Below, piece by piece: positions 19,851 through 32,332 of a stretch of DNA of 64,000 nucleotides (position 1 is its first letter; each line of letters begins with the position of its first letter). The stretch covers positions 1-64,000 of the forward strand of contig ML058508.1 in assembly GCA_003013855.2 (NCBI GenBank). Reading direction: 5' to 3'. Below the pieces are notes generated by a model. That model searched no databases, had not been told where the DNA came from, and was given only the letters and a program-made list of their open reading frames with translations. Origin of the DNA: Liriodendron chinense. Its lineage: Eukaryota > Streptophyta > Magnoliopsida > Magnoliales > Magnoliaceae. The translations under genes were made by a program, and so were the position numbers.

Positions 19851-20943
19851 TCGACGAAACAGAAGCTACAAAGATCATGAAAGAAATACACAAAGGAATC
19901 TGTGGCCCACACATGAATAGGCATATGATGGCGAAGAAGATTCTATGACTTGGTTACTATTGGTTCACCATGGAGACAGATTGTTACCAGCACGTTAGAA
20001 AATGCTTCAAGTGTCAGGAGCATGCGAATCAAATTCATGCCCCCTCCTCAGACCGTACAACCTGACAACTCCCTGGCTCTTCTCTATGTGGGGACTCGAC
20101 ATCATTGGGAAGATTAATCCCAAAGCATCAAACGGACATGAATATATTTTCGTGGTAGTCGACTACTTCACCAAGTGGGTAGAAGCAGCCTCCTACACCA
20201 CGATTGCAGCATCCCAGGTGATTAAATTCACGAAGAACAACATCGTATGTCGGTATGGAATCTCTAATGCTATCATCACAGATAATGGGACTCCGTTTGT
20301 CAAGAAGAAGATGGATGACTTCCTCAGCAAGTTCAAGATTCAACGTCATTGATCGAGCCCTTACCGTCCTCATATGAATGGTGGGGTAGAAGCCGCAAAC
20401 AAGACAATCGTCAGGATACTTGAGAAGATGGTCATGACTTATCAAGATTGGTCAGATATGCTCTCATATGCACTTTGGGTCTATCAAATGTCTGTACGGT
20501 TTGTTACAGGCGTTACTCCTTTCAAACTTACTTACGGAATGGAAGCAGCTCTACCAGTTGAGGTGGAAATACCATCACTACGGGTGTTACTAGAAAGCGG
20601 AATTGAAGAAGGAGAATGACAACGGGCCAGATTCGATCATTTACAACTAGCAGATGAGAAGCACATGCGTGCGTTAAGTCATTCCTAGTGTTATCAGAAA
20701 ATGATCGTTCGGGCTTACAACAAGAGAGTCCGAAAAAGAAGTTTCAAGTTGGGCGACATGGTCATAAAGAAGATCCTACCATCGCACCTTCCGGATCCCA
20801 GAGGAAAGTTCAAACCCTCATGGGATGGACCGCTGATCATTAGAGAAGTACTTCCTGGAGGCGCCCTCAGACCCACCAGCATGAGAGGGGTGGATCTTCA
20901 TGAGCCAATTAACGCCGACAAAGTGAAGATCTTTCACGGGTAA
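19850..20943 (+). pseudogene. pol: Element C: integrase
   Basis: A zinc domain remnant (HKGICGPHMNRH...CYQHVRKCFKCQ) is followed by the catalytic core WGLDIIG, FVVVDYFTKWVEAA and ITDNGTPFV, then after a TGA at 20350-20352 NGGVEAANKTIVRILE with the catalytic glutamate. The C-terminal part is RKRSFKLGDMV...WDGPLIIREVL. Further stops lie near 20617 and 20687. This is a Tat-type integrase, degraded but still easily read. Confidence 0.88.
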
Positions 20944-22158
20944 GTCATTCTGACCTTATCAAGGGTTACATTAGTAGAGCTGAAGTCAAAGGGTTGAAGC
21001 TAAAACTTCTGAAGAATCATTTTCGTCCACCAATAAGTGTTTCAAATAAAGGGATTCAAAAGAAGAAAAAAAAGGAATACAAAAAAAGGGAATACAAAGA
21101 AAAGAAAAAAAATGGGAAGCTAAAACAAGGCACCCGAAAAAAATTAAACTGAAAGGAAACACAGTTACCCATCCATCCATCCATCTCAGAAGGGTCTATG
21201 GCTAAGACCGATAGCTCTATCATCATAACTTAGGATAAGGGTCGAAAGGCTACCATCGGCTACCAACGACGGATTTCCGACCTCTAGCCGCCACAGTTAT
21301 CTAAAAATTCAAAGAAAAGAAAAAAAGAAGAAAAAAAATAAAATGTGTGCCTAAACAAAGAGGACGGAGTGAAAACCCGAAAGGGCGCTCCGAGTAAAAA
21401 TAGTGGGCATACAACGGACTTAGTGAAAACCCGAAAGGGGGCCGAGGGTAAAAACAACATAGCTGCCAAGGGGTAGGCAAGATCAAATACCTGGGACGTG
21501 GTGAAAACCCGAAAGGGCGCCACTGGAAAAAATGACTGGAAAAGGCCGGCTGTGGTGAAAACTCGAAAGAGCGCTGCAGGCAAAAATGACTCAAATAGAA
21601 AAAAAAAAGTGTAGGTACCAAGAAACCAGACGGTCCAGATCAGCTCAAGCAATTGCAGTTTAAGAACAACAAGATGTATAGTCGGGAATAAAGAACTGTA
21701 CAAACTCTGACAAAAATCTCAGGAAGTAACAGTTTCCATTGCCTACACCTCTAGGGAACCAAAGGGATCTCACACAAGTCAATCCCGAAAAATCGGTCAA
21801 AGCATTGGCCGAGCCTCAGTTCTGATTCCTATGTCCTGGTACAAAATTCAGACACACACTCGAAAGATAACTTATGGAACAATAAGTTCTCAAAAAAAAA
21901 TTTCTTTTTTTTCTTTCTATTAATGCATCGTATTTCTTTTATATATCATCTCTTTCAAAATACAAAAAAAAAAAATGCGCATCATCATTGGTCGTGTATT
22001 ATGCCAAAAGAGACGTACAGACGGCCAGCACAGCCCTAAAAAGCAAAAAATTAATCTTTGCCCTCCTCCTCGGCCACGTCAGGTAAGTCCTCTGACTCAT
22101 AATGAAATAGCCTCGCTCTCAAACTGCTCACCTCCATACGCAGGTAATGCATCTCATC
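20944..22158 (+). other. Element C post-integrase region with hairpin repeats, no gene
   Basis: A/T-rich untranslated region after pol. It contains the hairpin repeat array (21355-21590) and A-rich stretches (21060-21120, 21310-21350). Nothing else is recognised. Confidence 0.65.
21355..21590 (+). repeat. Four tandem hairpin units with GAAA tetraloop
   Basis: Each unit is (A)GTGAAAA-CCC-GAAA-GGG-CG or a variant. The cores are near 21370, 21428, 21500 and 21555. The inner stem CCC/GGG becomes CTC/GAG in unit 4. The outer flanks pair as GGAG/CTCC in unit 1 and GTGG/CCAC in unit 3. These compensatory differences suggest selection on RNA structure. The position, just 3' of pol and before the antisense gene, may be regulatory. 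Confidence 0.8.
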
Positions 22159-23903
22159 TCACTTAAGGCTAAGGATCGCGGTCTCCTCATCAGACAACCT
22201 CTGATCAGCGGCCAATCTCCTCGACATCATCTCATAATGATACCGGAGCGCAGAAATCTTAGAAAGCAAGTGGCCAAGAGGAAGCCGGGATCGATAAATG
22301 GGCGCTCTCAAAGGCCTCATATGAACTAGATGAAGAACCAGCATCCCCAAGAATATCCTACTCATCCTCATTAGCGGTCAGGTGCAAGCAAGGAATGCGC
22401 CAGTATAGAGATTGCTGGTATGGGGCAGTCGCCATCGAAAAAGTCCGCAGCTCAAAACTGAGCAAATCAGCAGTCAAATGACTTTCCTAGGACCCATCAA
22501 TTCGAGTCCTAAAATCAGATGACCTGGCTGGAAGTGCTCGACACCCGATACCCGAAAAAGTGAAAGGAGGAATGTCCTGCTCATACCCGAATTGCAGCAG
22601 GAACCGGATGGGATGATAAGAAAAGTAAGAGCAAAAGCCTACTAGCATTAGAGGAAGGCGACGAGCATCACAAATTATTGGAGGAAGTGAAAGACAAGAT
22701 GACTCCCAATGAACATTCCAGTCACGCAGCTCAGCAAACATCCTGCGATACAAGGGCTCGCTCATCCTAGCTGTATGCGGAAGAAACTCCATGATATGTC
22801 ACATGAGGTCAGGGCAACGAGTGCCGGGAAATGACACAGGAACAGTCAGCGAAAGACGCTCCCATAGCCAGATCTGATCATGAGAAAGTAAAGAGATTCA
22901 GCTAAAGCAAAGAAGTTCCCAAAAGAAAAGAAAAGAAAAAGAAAGTACCAAAAGGATACCTGGAGAAATGCAAAGCAGCCGTGAAGGACACGAGTGCAGC
23001 CTAGGGCACAGTCAGTCAGCCCATTAAACAGCTCAGCCAGGACAAGAGAAATGATCCCCTGCCGTCGGGTAGCTCGGCTCATCACCTTAAAGAGTAAAGG
23101 AGTCTGAGATCTACGCCATCATGAGAATAGCACCTCAGTTATCAAACAGAACATGAGTGCATTCCGAGAAAGTAGGGACCCTGCCACACTTCGAGGGCTC
23201 GAGAAAAGATCATACAGCAAGTCTAAAGAGAAGACCACAACATCTTGACCAGCAGCTGCAGGCTGAATAAGATACGGGATCCCGAACCAGTTCTGCGGAG
23301 TGGCAGTCTTCGGCAAAGTCTTCGGCGAGAAATACTGAACATAATCCCAGGGAAGACTTGTCAAGCGCGCGAGCTCCTCCAAAGAAGCTCCCATCTCCAT
23401 GTCGTTAAACGCAAACAAGTTCAACGAAGGGACCCAGTCAATCATTGCAGCCTCGAGCATCCTCCAATCAATGTCAACCCTAACCATATGGATCAGACCG
23501 CCAAAGCCATAGGACTCCAACTCTCGAATCTCATAAGCTGACAATCTATCAAGCCAAGTAAGTAATCGTGGCAAGCAAGAAGGACAAGGAAGCAACTGAC
23601 AAGTCCTAACAGGTATCCCCTCCAGAACCAAAGGCCCATAAATCAATGACAGCTCATCAAGGATGGGAAGATCGACGGGCGAGGAGAAGGAAAAGCTGGG
23701 ACCCCTGTGAGCTTGACAGTCTGTAACATATCCCCAGTAGCGACTATGTCTGATATAGTCGCATCGCTATCTGAAACTGTTACGACCTCAGTTGCATGAG
23801 AAGACTCGCCCACCTCGTGAATCGAATGCGTAAAGGGTCGACGATCAGGAGAAGGTCGGTACTCTCCATCAAAAGGGCTATCAACAAAGATCACGCCGCA
23901 CAT
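22159..23903 (-). pseudogene. Antisense DUF7745-like gene of element C, intron-containing, broken
   Basis: On the minus strand: an acidic N-terminal part (23903-23690), a frameshift near 23690, then LPILDELSLIYGPLV, WLDRLSAYEIRELESYGFGGLI, MGASLEELARLTSLP and GIISLVLAELFNGL, a GCFAFLQ|IWLWERL exon join, then PLMLVGFCSYFSYHPIRFLLQFGYEQDIPPF. This order matches the DUF7745/plant-mobile-type proteins found in plant transposons. A canonical 86-bp intron (22874-22959) sits at the FLQ|IWLW join in phase 0. In-frame stops at 23119-23121 and 22799-22801 kill it. A short coiled segment ends at 22159. Function unknown. Confidence 0.72.
22874..22959 (-). other. Predicted intron in the DUF7745-like gene (86 bp)
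   Basis: Minus-strand donor CTCCAG|GTATCC and acceptor CATGATCAG|ATCTGG; phase 0. Splicing joins two halves of a conserved LLQ-W-ER motif in one frame. Confidence 0.65.
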
Positions 23904-24221
23904 CGTGACATCCTAACCAATCTGACCACTGAAAAATGCATCTGAACCGTCAAGAAGGGCCTCAGCGACCTTGATCGAAGAATCTACGGTCAAATCTAGA
24001 CCTGCAGTCCTCTCCAACATAAAGTCAGGAATCCAACTATCACTCTGCCCAGCCAGAGGGATCATCGAGACATCCACACCATCCATCATCAATGATCACA
24101 TCAAGTCCACCCAATCAAGTGTACCGCACATCTCAACCATCATCAAGAGCATCCAAGCCGTCAAAGGTATCATCTGAACCATCCATGCCATCTAAACATG
24201 AGATCAGCCCATCTATGTCCA

Positions 24222-24629
24222 TCATAACCCATCATCACCATCAATCACATCATTCATGAGGCCCACACTCAAAGGGTGCATAGCTTCACCTATGGCCCAT
24301 CTCCCCATCTCATCCATACCATCTAATCCTCCCATGGTCAAGGCCCCATGCAAGTCAGAATTTTCAGCAATCCCACCATTAATGGGGCCATTCAAAGCTT
24401 CCTCAACCACCACTCTTAAACCCCCATCAATGGCCCCATTTAAACCTCCATCTACCCCATCTATTGAAGGTATCTCTCCTCCATTAAAGCTCATTGGAAA
24501 ATCTGAAGTGTGGGACCCATCATGGACAGCCCCCACAACCCCTAAATCTCCACCATCCATTGCTTGAGAAAAGACAAACCAAGAAGAAGATAAAAGGAGG
24601 AGAAAAGAAGAGACAAGAAAAAAATTCAT
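24222..24629 (-). CDS. Hypothetical ORF with signal-peptide-like start and G/D-rich repeats
   Basis: From the minus-strand ATG at 24629 the protein begins MNFFLVSSFLLLLSSSWFVF, a convincing hydrophobic signal-like stretch, then runs into a glycine/aspartate-rich low-complexity part (DGVDGGLNGAIDGG and similar). Alternatively the hydrophobic codons are a pyrimidine-rich 5' intron or leader and translation starts at MDGG near 24560. It lies upstream of the DUF7745-like gene in the same direction and could be its N-terminal exon. No family recognised. Confidence 0.35.
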   Translation of the reverse strand: MNFFLVSSFLLLLSSSWFVFSQAMDGGDLGVVGAVHDGSHTSDFPMSFNGGEIPSIDGVDGGLNGAIDGGLRVVVEEALNGPINGGIAENSDLHGALTMGGLDGMDEMGRWAIGEAMHPLSVGLMNDVIDGDDGL

Positions 24630-24829
24630 GGCCGAATCGAAAAATGGGTACAGGAATGAAGGAGACAGTAACCAGGGGAATGTCCTCACTATCCGAACTA
24701 GAGTCAACCCAGATCGCACATGAAGAGAGGTCTGGGCGGCCCCTTGAGGGCTGTCCGTACGGACGATCTCCCTCTCTCTCCGCAGGATTGGCCTCACAGT
24801 CTCTGGTAGGTGAGACTACCAGTCCACGT

Positions 24830-25440
24830 TAGCAGTTGGCACCCTGAGGGCCGCCCAAGGCTCCAATTGACTCCGAATTTTGTCCGAAACTGATCTGAAT
24901 CATCTGGAAGGTACCCCACCTATCCAATCATGAAGTACTGCAACAAAAGTGGGTCTGATCAAGTCAAAGAGAAGAAAAATCGGGGCCTACAAGCAATCTG
25001 GGCCATTCAAAGACTAGATCATCATGATCCAAACCATGGAAAAGCTTGCATGGGTCATCAAATAGCAACATCAAGGGTTTGATTGTCAAGAAAGAAGGCC
25101 AGATTCCAAGATCTGATCATCAAGTGGGCCCACATGGCTAAAAAGAGCAATCTGAACCGTTCAAGTCATCATCTGCACCATGGAAAGCCTTCTTAGCCTC
25201 ACAAAACATCAAGGATAGGTGCTCCAAAGCGAAGCTGGAGTCTAAAAAGGGCCCACAAGGCCAAATCAAGTAATCTGAACCATTCAAGTCATCATCCATG
25301 CAGTTGAGAAATCCTATATTCCACAAAGCATCAAAGAATGAGTTGAAAATCAAAGCATCCAAGCGTCATCAAGAAATTTGAGGCAAATCGGGGATTGTAT
25401 ATTCATTCAAAAGGTTTTGATAGAAAAGAAAAGTAAACAA

Positions 25441-25477
<37 letters not shown>

Positions 25478-25600
25478 GTTTAAAATGACAAGAAGGCCAT
25501 ACATCAACAAGCTGAATATATCCTTAGAAAAGCAGGCTACAGATCACCAACATATAATCATCATCATCCCGCTCCCGACGATGAAGGTCCATCAGAGGAA
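24830..25600. other. Element C interior, no gene, ending in a long G run
   Basis: Low-complexity ATC/GAT-rich sequence between the two antisense genes. The only clear feature is the G run at 25443-25476. Confidence 0.5.
25443..25476. repeat. 34-bp uninterrupted G homopolymer
   Basis: An unbroken run of G on the plus strand after GA, followed by TGTTTAAAATG. It could be a slippage-expanded purine tract, a G-quadruplex former or an assembly or sequencing artefact. Confidence 0.9.
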
Positions 25601-25603
25601 TTG

Positions 25604-26164
25604 TCACTGATCATCCAGCATACCTACGACGCCCCCTTGGAACGTAGAGTGAATGAAGTAGAGGTCCCTGTCCGTACAACAAATACCACTCATCATAGTC
25701 ACGATCTGGGATCGTGAAGCAAAACCCAAGCTGGCCCTCGAGAGCATCGGCCATAGCATCAGTCGGAATCTGAGCAATCGAAGGAGGTGGGGAACAAGGA
25801 ACCTGAGCCACGCCGGTGATCTGTCGGAGCAATCTCTCTCCCAAGTACCATTGAAATGATTCGACATCAAAGAGCATAATTCGAAGACACGAAGAATCAT
25901 ATGCTTCCACACGTTGAGGGGTATAGTAAAGGGGAAAGCTGGCATACGGCATCCGAGCAAACTACAACAAAGGAATTCGTCACAGTCAGCCACAGAGTAG
26001 CACGATTGGTAAGGAAAGCAAGGTACTTACGTCCTCGGTGGTCAATCCGTCTATGTCAGCAGCCAATTGTCCCCAGACACTCGGGAATTTAGCTGACGAT
26101 TTTGTTGATGCCAATGCATGAAGCGATACAAGGATGGTTCAACACCATCCTTGTATCCTCGACG
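25604..26164 (-). pseudogene. Antisense plant mobile domain (PMD-like) gene, 3' exons
   Basis: On the minus strand: an exon around WGQLAADIDGLTTED (about 26092-26031), a 69-bp intron (25962-26030), then FARMPYASFPLYYTPQRVEAYD, VESFQWYLGERLLRQITGV and DYDEWYLLYGQGPLL. The order 'PDRVLRQFG-like ... DYxxWY...PLLH' is typical of the C-terminal half of plant mobile domain proteins (PF10536 group). The 5' exons lie beyond the nested solo LTR D, at 31940-32716. Confidence 0.7.
25962..26030 (-). other. Predicted intron in the PMD-like gene (69 bp)
   Basis: Minus-strand donor GAC|GTAAGTACC and acceptor TTTGTTGTAG|TTTGC. Confidence 0.6.
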
Positions 26165-26169
26165 ATAGG
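26165..26169. repeat. Target-site duplication of solo LTR D, left copy
   Basis: ATAGG, repeated at 31836-31840 directly outside the element ends. Confidence 0.93.
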
Positions 26170-29100
26170 TGTCACGACCCAAATTTGATTTTTTTGGTAC
26201 ACAATCGCCGTAATCTGAACTTAGAGTTGACAGCCTCCATAGTACCCCGGTTTCGGCACCTAACATTACACCAAGTCTCGAAAATGGAATCCTACAAGGA
26301 GGATTTTATTTAGAATGATTTTTTTTAACCATAATAGCATAACCACAAGTTTACCAAACAAAAAAAAAACATTACATCACATATCCATTAATCAATCATT
26401 TAATGTACAATGTTGATAAGGTAAATACAGAATTTCTCGAAACATAAACAAGGAGCTGCTCCAGCATCGCCAACTGCTACCTTTCTTAGTGACCTGCACG
26501 TTAAACAACGTGCTAAGCTTTTTATGAAGCTTAGTAGAGCGTGTGTGTATACGCATAATGCGAGTGACATATATATTTCATTAATATATCAACATTAATA
26601 TCAGAGTAAGCAAAAATGATAGAGATTAATCATACAACTAGTCATATCAAGAGTATACTATATATATTCATCATATAATGTGAGCGAGACATGTTATTAC
26701 CATAAACATGATACAAGAACACAAAAGCATATGATGAATGAACGAGTTGTGGTACGTAGTATCATGTGTCGGCATGGCCTCGCATCTAAGGTTACAATAC
26801 ATGTTAGTCCCATAACCTAACATGTAAAGTAATCAAAGAATGTTAGACTCCTGATCCCAAATAGTCGCGTACCTAATGGGGACCGTGACTCACGATTGTA
26901 TGTCACTTAAATTGTATTTACGCATCCATAAACCCGTATGCATGAATGTATGATTATCATATGCCACCAGTTAACCCTGATATCCATCCACATCTCAGTA
27001 CAGTTCTCAATTGGAATCACTGGGGTCTCGTACACTTCTGACTTTGGGTGCCGCCCATCGCGCGCATAACCAGCGAGTGGAGGAGACCTCACTATCTGCC
27101 TCATCAGTGGTATACCAAAATCCACTTGGCTTGACAATAGCAGACCCATTTAACACGAGCTAGTCAAACTCAACCTAGTATACCCTTCGCACCGGGCGGG
27201 TAAGGTCACACCCCCTTCCAACCGACCTCGACACAGTGGGAGACACGGCTCACATTGTCCAGCCGTCATGCGCTCATATGTCCACTCGGTCCAGCCATTA
27301 GAGCATCTCGTTGCCACAAGGTTTAGGGATTTTCACCCAAGGACATCTTTGGCGCCCAAGTGCTAGAACCAATTTTCGGTGTCTATATAGCTGTCAACCG
27401 TAATTTCCCATGGTGGTCATAACCCTGATGTTTTTAGGGTGTGCATGCAAATGCAACATGCAAATGCATGAATGCTAAAGTTCATAATCCGAACCATGCA
27501 ACCATGTCATGCAAATCATGCATACATGCAAGGCACCCCTTTCTCATACGGGTTCCCTGACAAGTCCCACATCATAGGGTTACTAACACATCTCTGCCAT
27601 GCACCAGTAAGCCAACATCCATGGCCCGAGTACCAACCATAATCCCATGGTATATGTTATATTACATTCATATCCATACTCAAGCATACAACGGATAAGT
27701 AGAAGCATATGAATAAGCATGATATGCATTACACTAAGCATATTATCAGAGTTGACCTTACCAGGGCCAGGTATACTAGTGAGTTATAAACATCCACAAT
27801 ATCTTTCCCTTGGCCATGGAATTGGGCTTACTTAGCCCCTCATTCCATAGTTATTAGTGATATATTTTCATTCCATGTTCCATGAAAAAGTGGGCATTCA
27901 TAAGTCCAACACACTAAGCTCAACTTAAGAATAATCAACACAATGAAAAAGGCCCATAATTCTAGTATTCCAAACAACACGCTAGGCATATGATCAATGT
28001 GAATCAGTTAATAAGAGGGCCGCCAAGCATCGCATAACATACATATGTATTTATGTATGAAGTGCATTAATCATGATCGCAGGCAAGGGTTCACATGTTT
28101 CATCGATTATTTCATCATCACTAGCTATATTGTCAAAAGCATACGTATATCATTAAGCATGCCAATCATCATCATACCACTAGCATCATGTATGTCTTAA
28201 GCATCATGCATACAAATCACATTATGCATTTTGTTGTCATCAAGGTTATTATCATCTAGCATAGTATTGTCATCATGTATCATCATCATGATCATAAAAA
28301 GTACATCTTATCATTACGTACATACTATCATCATCATTAACATCAGGATCATTTCCATATCATGATTAACATAAGTAATATCATAATCATGATCAAAACT
28401 ACTCATCCATCATCAATACAGATGTCATCAATCCACTATCATTATCTTATCTATCAATAGGCAAGTACCACAACGTGTGACCTTCACATCAACCTTGGAC
28501 TGCGTGCGAGTCACGCAATTCTATAGGTTAAGTGTAAGTCCCACTTGGTAACTACTAAACCAAATCCAAAGGCAAACTTCTAACCACTAGGCTTTCTATG
28601 GTGTTGATCCAATCCCACAACTAAGTGGGCCCCTCCTAGCTTAAGGTGATATGCATACTTAAAGGTTATGCCCAACGAGTATGGTTAATGGGCTTCCCAA
28701 GTATTTGGGGTTCCTATGGTACGGCCCACATAAGATTTAGTTTGATTTAAGGTAGTGGTTGATGGTTCCACAATATGGAAAGCACCACATAATACACTCA
28801 TTTAAGATGGATCATACAACATAATTTAGGCCCCACACATACTTCATCATATTGGGCCCGCTAGCTACACACACAAGTTAAACCAAGAAAAGCCAACTTA
28901 TACAATCTAAATTGAGCCTCACCAAGTGTGGTCTAATTGAAAAGTGTTAGCATATAAGGCACGCTGTCCACTAGGCAATGGGCCTACTAGAGGTCCAAGA
29001 AAAAGTCATTTTGACGAATTTCTCGCTTTCCAACGGTTCCCCACAGTATATGGCCAACTTGGGCCTCAATTTTGCTTTATTTGCATGGGCCCGAGGCCAC

Positions 29101-31283
29101 CTATTAGTCATGTAAATAAATGGGCAGCAACGTTTGTCCACTACTTGCGCCACAAGATTAAGAAATATCAAGTTCACACCACATAGTAAGTGGGCTTCAT
29201 TAGACAAGGGTATGGCCCATACAAGATAGCCCGCTTAGAATTTTACGCCCACCACAACCTGAGAATTCATTTCCAGGCTCCAAATGGTCCATCATATGCT
29301 TGGGAAGTGTAGTGGATCCCACAGATGTAGCCTCACACGAATTTCATGTTAAGCAGGTTTTAGGGTAGAATTGGTTCAGTGCTATCTTTTAGTCTGTTTG
29401 TGATCACATGGGGCTCACTAATGGTGAAGGAAAAAAAGAATTTCGTAGCCTTATATATGGGATTTAAAACCCACAAGGTGGCCCTTCTTAATAATTCATA
29501 TGCAATTTATGGTGAAAGACCAAACTTGGGTGCTTAGGAGAGGTGGAGAACAACTGTGCAAAAATGATTTTTGGCCATTTCTGGGTGCGTCGCATGATCA
29601 GATGGAGACACCTTTTGGTGTTACATTAAGTTCCCTTAGTAGACGTTTGTGTGGCCTTTAAAACTCACAAGGTTAAATCTACTAGGTGCATATACATAAT
29701 TTTTGGCACAAGACCCAATATGGGCATTTCAAATTTCTGCACAGAAGTTGCTGCACAACTTAGCCCGATCCTATTTTGGGATCCAAACACCAATCACGTG
29801 GGGCACAATATGGACCAAGAAAAAATATCATTTCTTTAGAAATATGTGTGGACTAAAAGTTACAATTGGTGGCCCCCACATCTCCTATATATGGGGCCCG
29901 CCATGGAGGCCCAAAGTTGATTCATAAGACAGAAAATCAGATATGTCATTTCATAAGTGGGGTCTGTCCCAACTTTGGGCCCACTTTCCAAATACTTGGA
30001 GGCCACCCCAATGAGGTAGTGGGGCCTCTCAGCACTATGTTATGTGGATTAAATATCTCCCATGGTAGGACTCTTATCCACAGAGAATGGGGCCCACCAT
30101 GAGGTCTCAAGGTGGCCTACTTGCAACACAGTTCTGGTACTTAGAAAAATTTCCAGCAAACAAAAGTTACAAAGAGAAGAAAATGATCCAAGGCAAGTGG
30201 GGTCCACACACTGGAAATATATGGATAACATACATACATCTAGCATATAGCTATGAACACGATAAGACACATGCATCACAAGTGGGTCCCACTTCCATGT
30301 GGGCCCACAATAAGAGGATAGCTAGCATGGATAATTACATACAATATACACATCAAGGGGCACATGGATTGTATTGATCAAATCAGTATGATTATATTAT
30401 CTATTCAAAAATATGAGCCAATGGATAAATTTATAACATATTATTTAGGCTATATATAGGTTTCCAGCCATACGGGACCTTTGATCCACCTGATCCACAG
30501 ATAATCGTTCAAGATATGCCCTTATTGGAGCATCCGTTTATCCGAAATTTTCTAAACGTTATCAAAATATCAAATAAGCACAATGATTGTTCATATATTA
30601 GAAAACTAATCTATATAATTGGATAAAAATTACCAACTAGATCTGACCATTGGAATCTTGGATATGGCCCATATAATGTATGGTTATAGCAAGCCTCTAG
30701 ACATATTTCCGTTCGTAGCCAAGATCTTGGTCGTCAGAACTCCGATTGAGACATGACATATGCCATTGAAAAGATATTTCAATCTACGATTCCACCGGAT
30801 AAAATATTTATAATGGGCCCATTAAATGGACCAAAAAGTGGCCCGTTTTCAGCAAATCGTGACCTTCTATATGATGTTGGATAGCAGATCGGTAAAATTG
30901 ACATTACAGGTGATCGGACCGTTAGATTGCCATGAAATTCGGTCCAGTGTTAGCTCTTTATGTGGGTCATACGTCCACCAAATTTCAGGTAAGATGTTAA
31001 TATGGTCTATTTTATATAAATTTTATAAGTTACTGTCCAGATTGAAAAATGGTTCACTTGGACAGATGTGACTATGAACTACATCATGATGGGCCAACTT
31101 TAGGGGCCACACTGCTGGCCTTTATTATCAGCCACTCGAGCACACGAGGGTACCACATCAGTGGGTCCCATAACTATAACACAAAGAAATAAGGTAAGGA
31201 ATCAAAGAGAATGAAGGTGAGGAGGTGTACTCACCTTGATGGATGGTTGAGATGGGTTGGATGGTGTGATGATGGCCCACAAG

Positions 31284-31334
<51 letters not shown>

Positions 31335-31835
31335 AACAAGTATGGCTCATACATGAGTTGCTTGGAGGGGTTTTGTAGGAATAAATAAGATAGAGAGAAG
31401 GAAAGGGGGGTGGTATGGTTTAGATTGACTTTTGGTGGAGAGAGGGATGGGGTGAGCATGGGAGAGGCATGGGTCTAGTTGACAATTGGGGAGAGAGAGA
31501 GAGTGGGATGTAATTAATGGCGATTTGATTGATTGATGTGATGCTTGATTGATTGATTGGACAACCTTGGGATTTGTGCAAGTGGGGCCCATGCCATGCA
31601 GTGTGGCCCGTCTTGATTTGCACACATGTACGTATTTTTCAAATTAGGTATCGAAACGGAGCGTGCCGTGCGGCGTTGGAATCGCGGCGCCCGCGCGGTA
31701 GCTGGGGTACAAATCTCGGGTCGTTGCAGTATCAAAATAGGGCACCTTATCAAAACTCGATGATCTAGACTGTTCCAAGTATGCCGACATCGGAAATGAT
31801 GTGCACGATTGGTTAATTTGGGTACGGGTCTTACA
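26170..31835 (-). mobile_element. Element D: giant (5.67 kb) solo LTR, Del/Tekay-like
   Basis: Plus-strand ends are TGTCACGACCC and GGGTCTTACA. Read on the minus strand it starts TGTAAGACCC and ends GGGTCGTGACA, the terminal pattern I know from plant Del/Tekay chromovirus LTRs. Five-base duplications (ATAGG) flank it exactly. I find no PBS (TGGTATCAGAGC), no polyprotein and no internal copy of either end, so it looks like one LTR, not LTR-interior-LTR. It is non-coding throughout, with a CG-rich patch at about 31655-31730 and a (CT)n run. It inserted in an intron of the antisense PMD-like gene. The family assignment is less sure than the element boundaries. Confidence 0.8.
31287..31332. repeat. 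(CT)n microsatellite
   Basis: About 23 CT dinucleotides within LTR D. The apparent RERERE ORF across it is a repeat artefact. Confidence 0.95.
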
Positions 31836-31840
31836 ATAGG
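31836..31840. repeat. Target-site duplication of solo LTR D, right copy
   Basis: ATAGG, identical to 26165-26169. Confidence 0.93.
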
Positions 31841-31939
31841 TGAGCAAAATGATCATAAAAACAGGTCTGGACAAGGGCAGACAAAATGATCAGATGAAGA
31901 AAGAAGACAAACATCTCTAGGGAAGGTTAAAAAGAATAC

Positions 31940-32332
31940 CTCCACGACATGCCAGAAACTTGTGAAGGACCGGCTACTTCAAGAGGTTTTATCCAAGCCC
32001 TGGTAGACGCGAGTTAAGATAGCCCCATTCCAATTATATGAATGGTGAAGATCCTCAATCAAACGAAGAAATCTAGGATCAACCCTCTCATTCGCATGAT
32101 AGAAAAGGAATGACCCGTCATAGCCCGTGCTTTATGAAGGGCCTCCAGCTCGGTAGTAGCGATGACAGCAGCGAAGGTGTTGTAAAACCACCGCAATTTC
32201 ACTTGGTTACTCTGGAACTCGCTCTTGGTTGGGATGACTCCCACAAGCCGTATCCAGTCATTGGGAGTAATGGGAGCAAGAGAGCCTGCATGGGGAACAA
32301 CTGTCCCATGGAATGGAAAACCTATCTGCATA

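Noticed and set aside
21284..21703. Minus-strand ORFs with FRVFT repeats
   Set aside because: They are the reverse of the GAAA hairpin repeats and A-rich sequence, without any protein family features.
31202..31459. ORF with RERERERER run
   Set aside because: Produced by the (CT)n microsatellite.
26170..31835. Several 60-100 codon ORFs in element D
   Set aside because: No domain, no codon coherence, mixed strands; all lie in one non-coding LTR-like unit.
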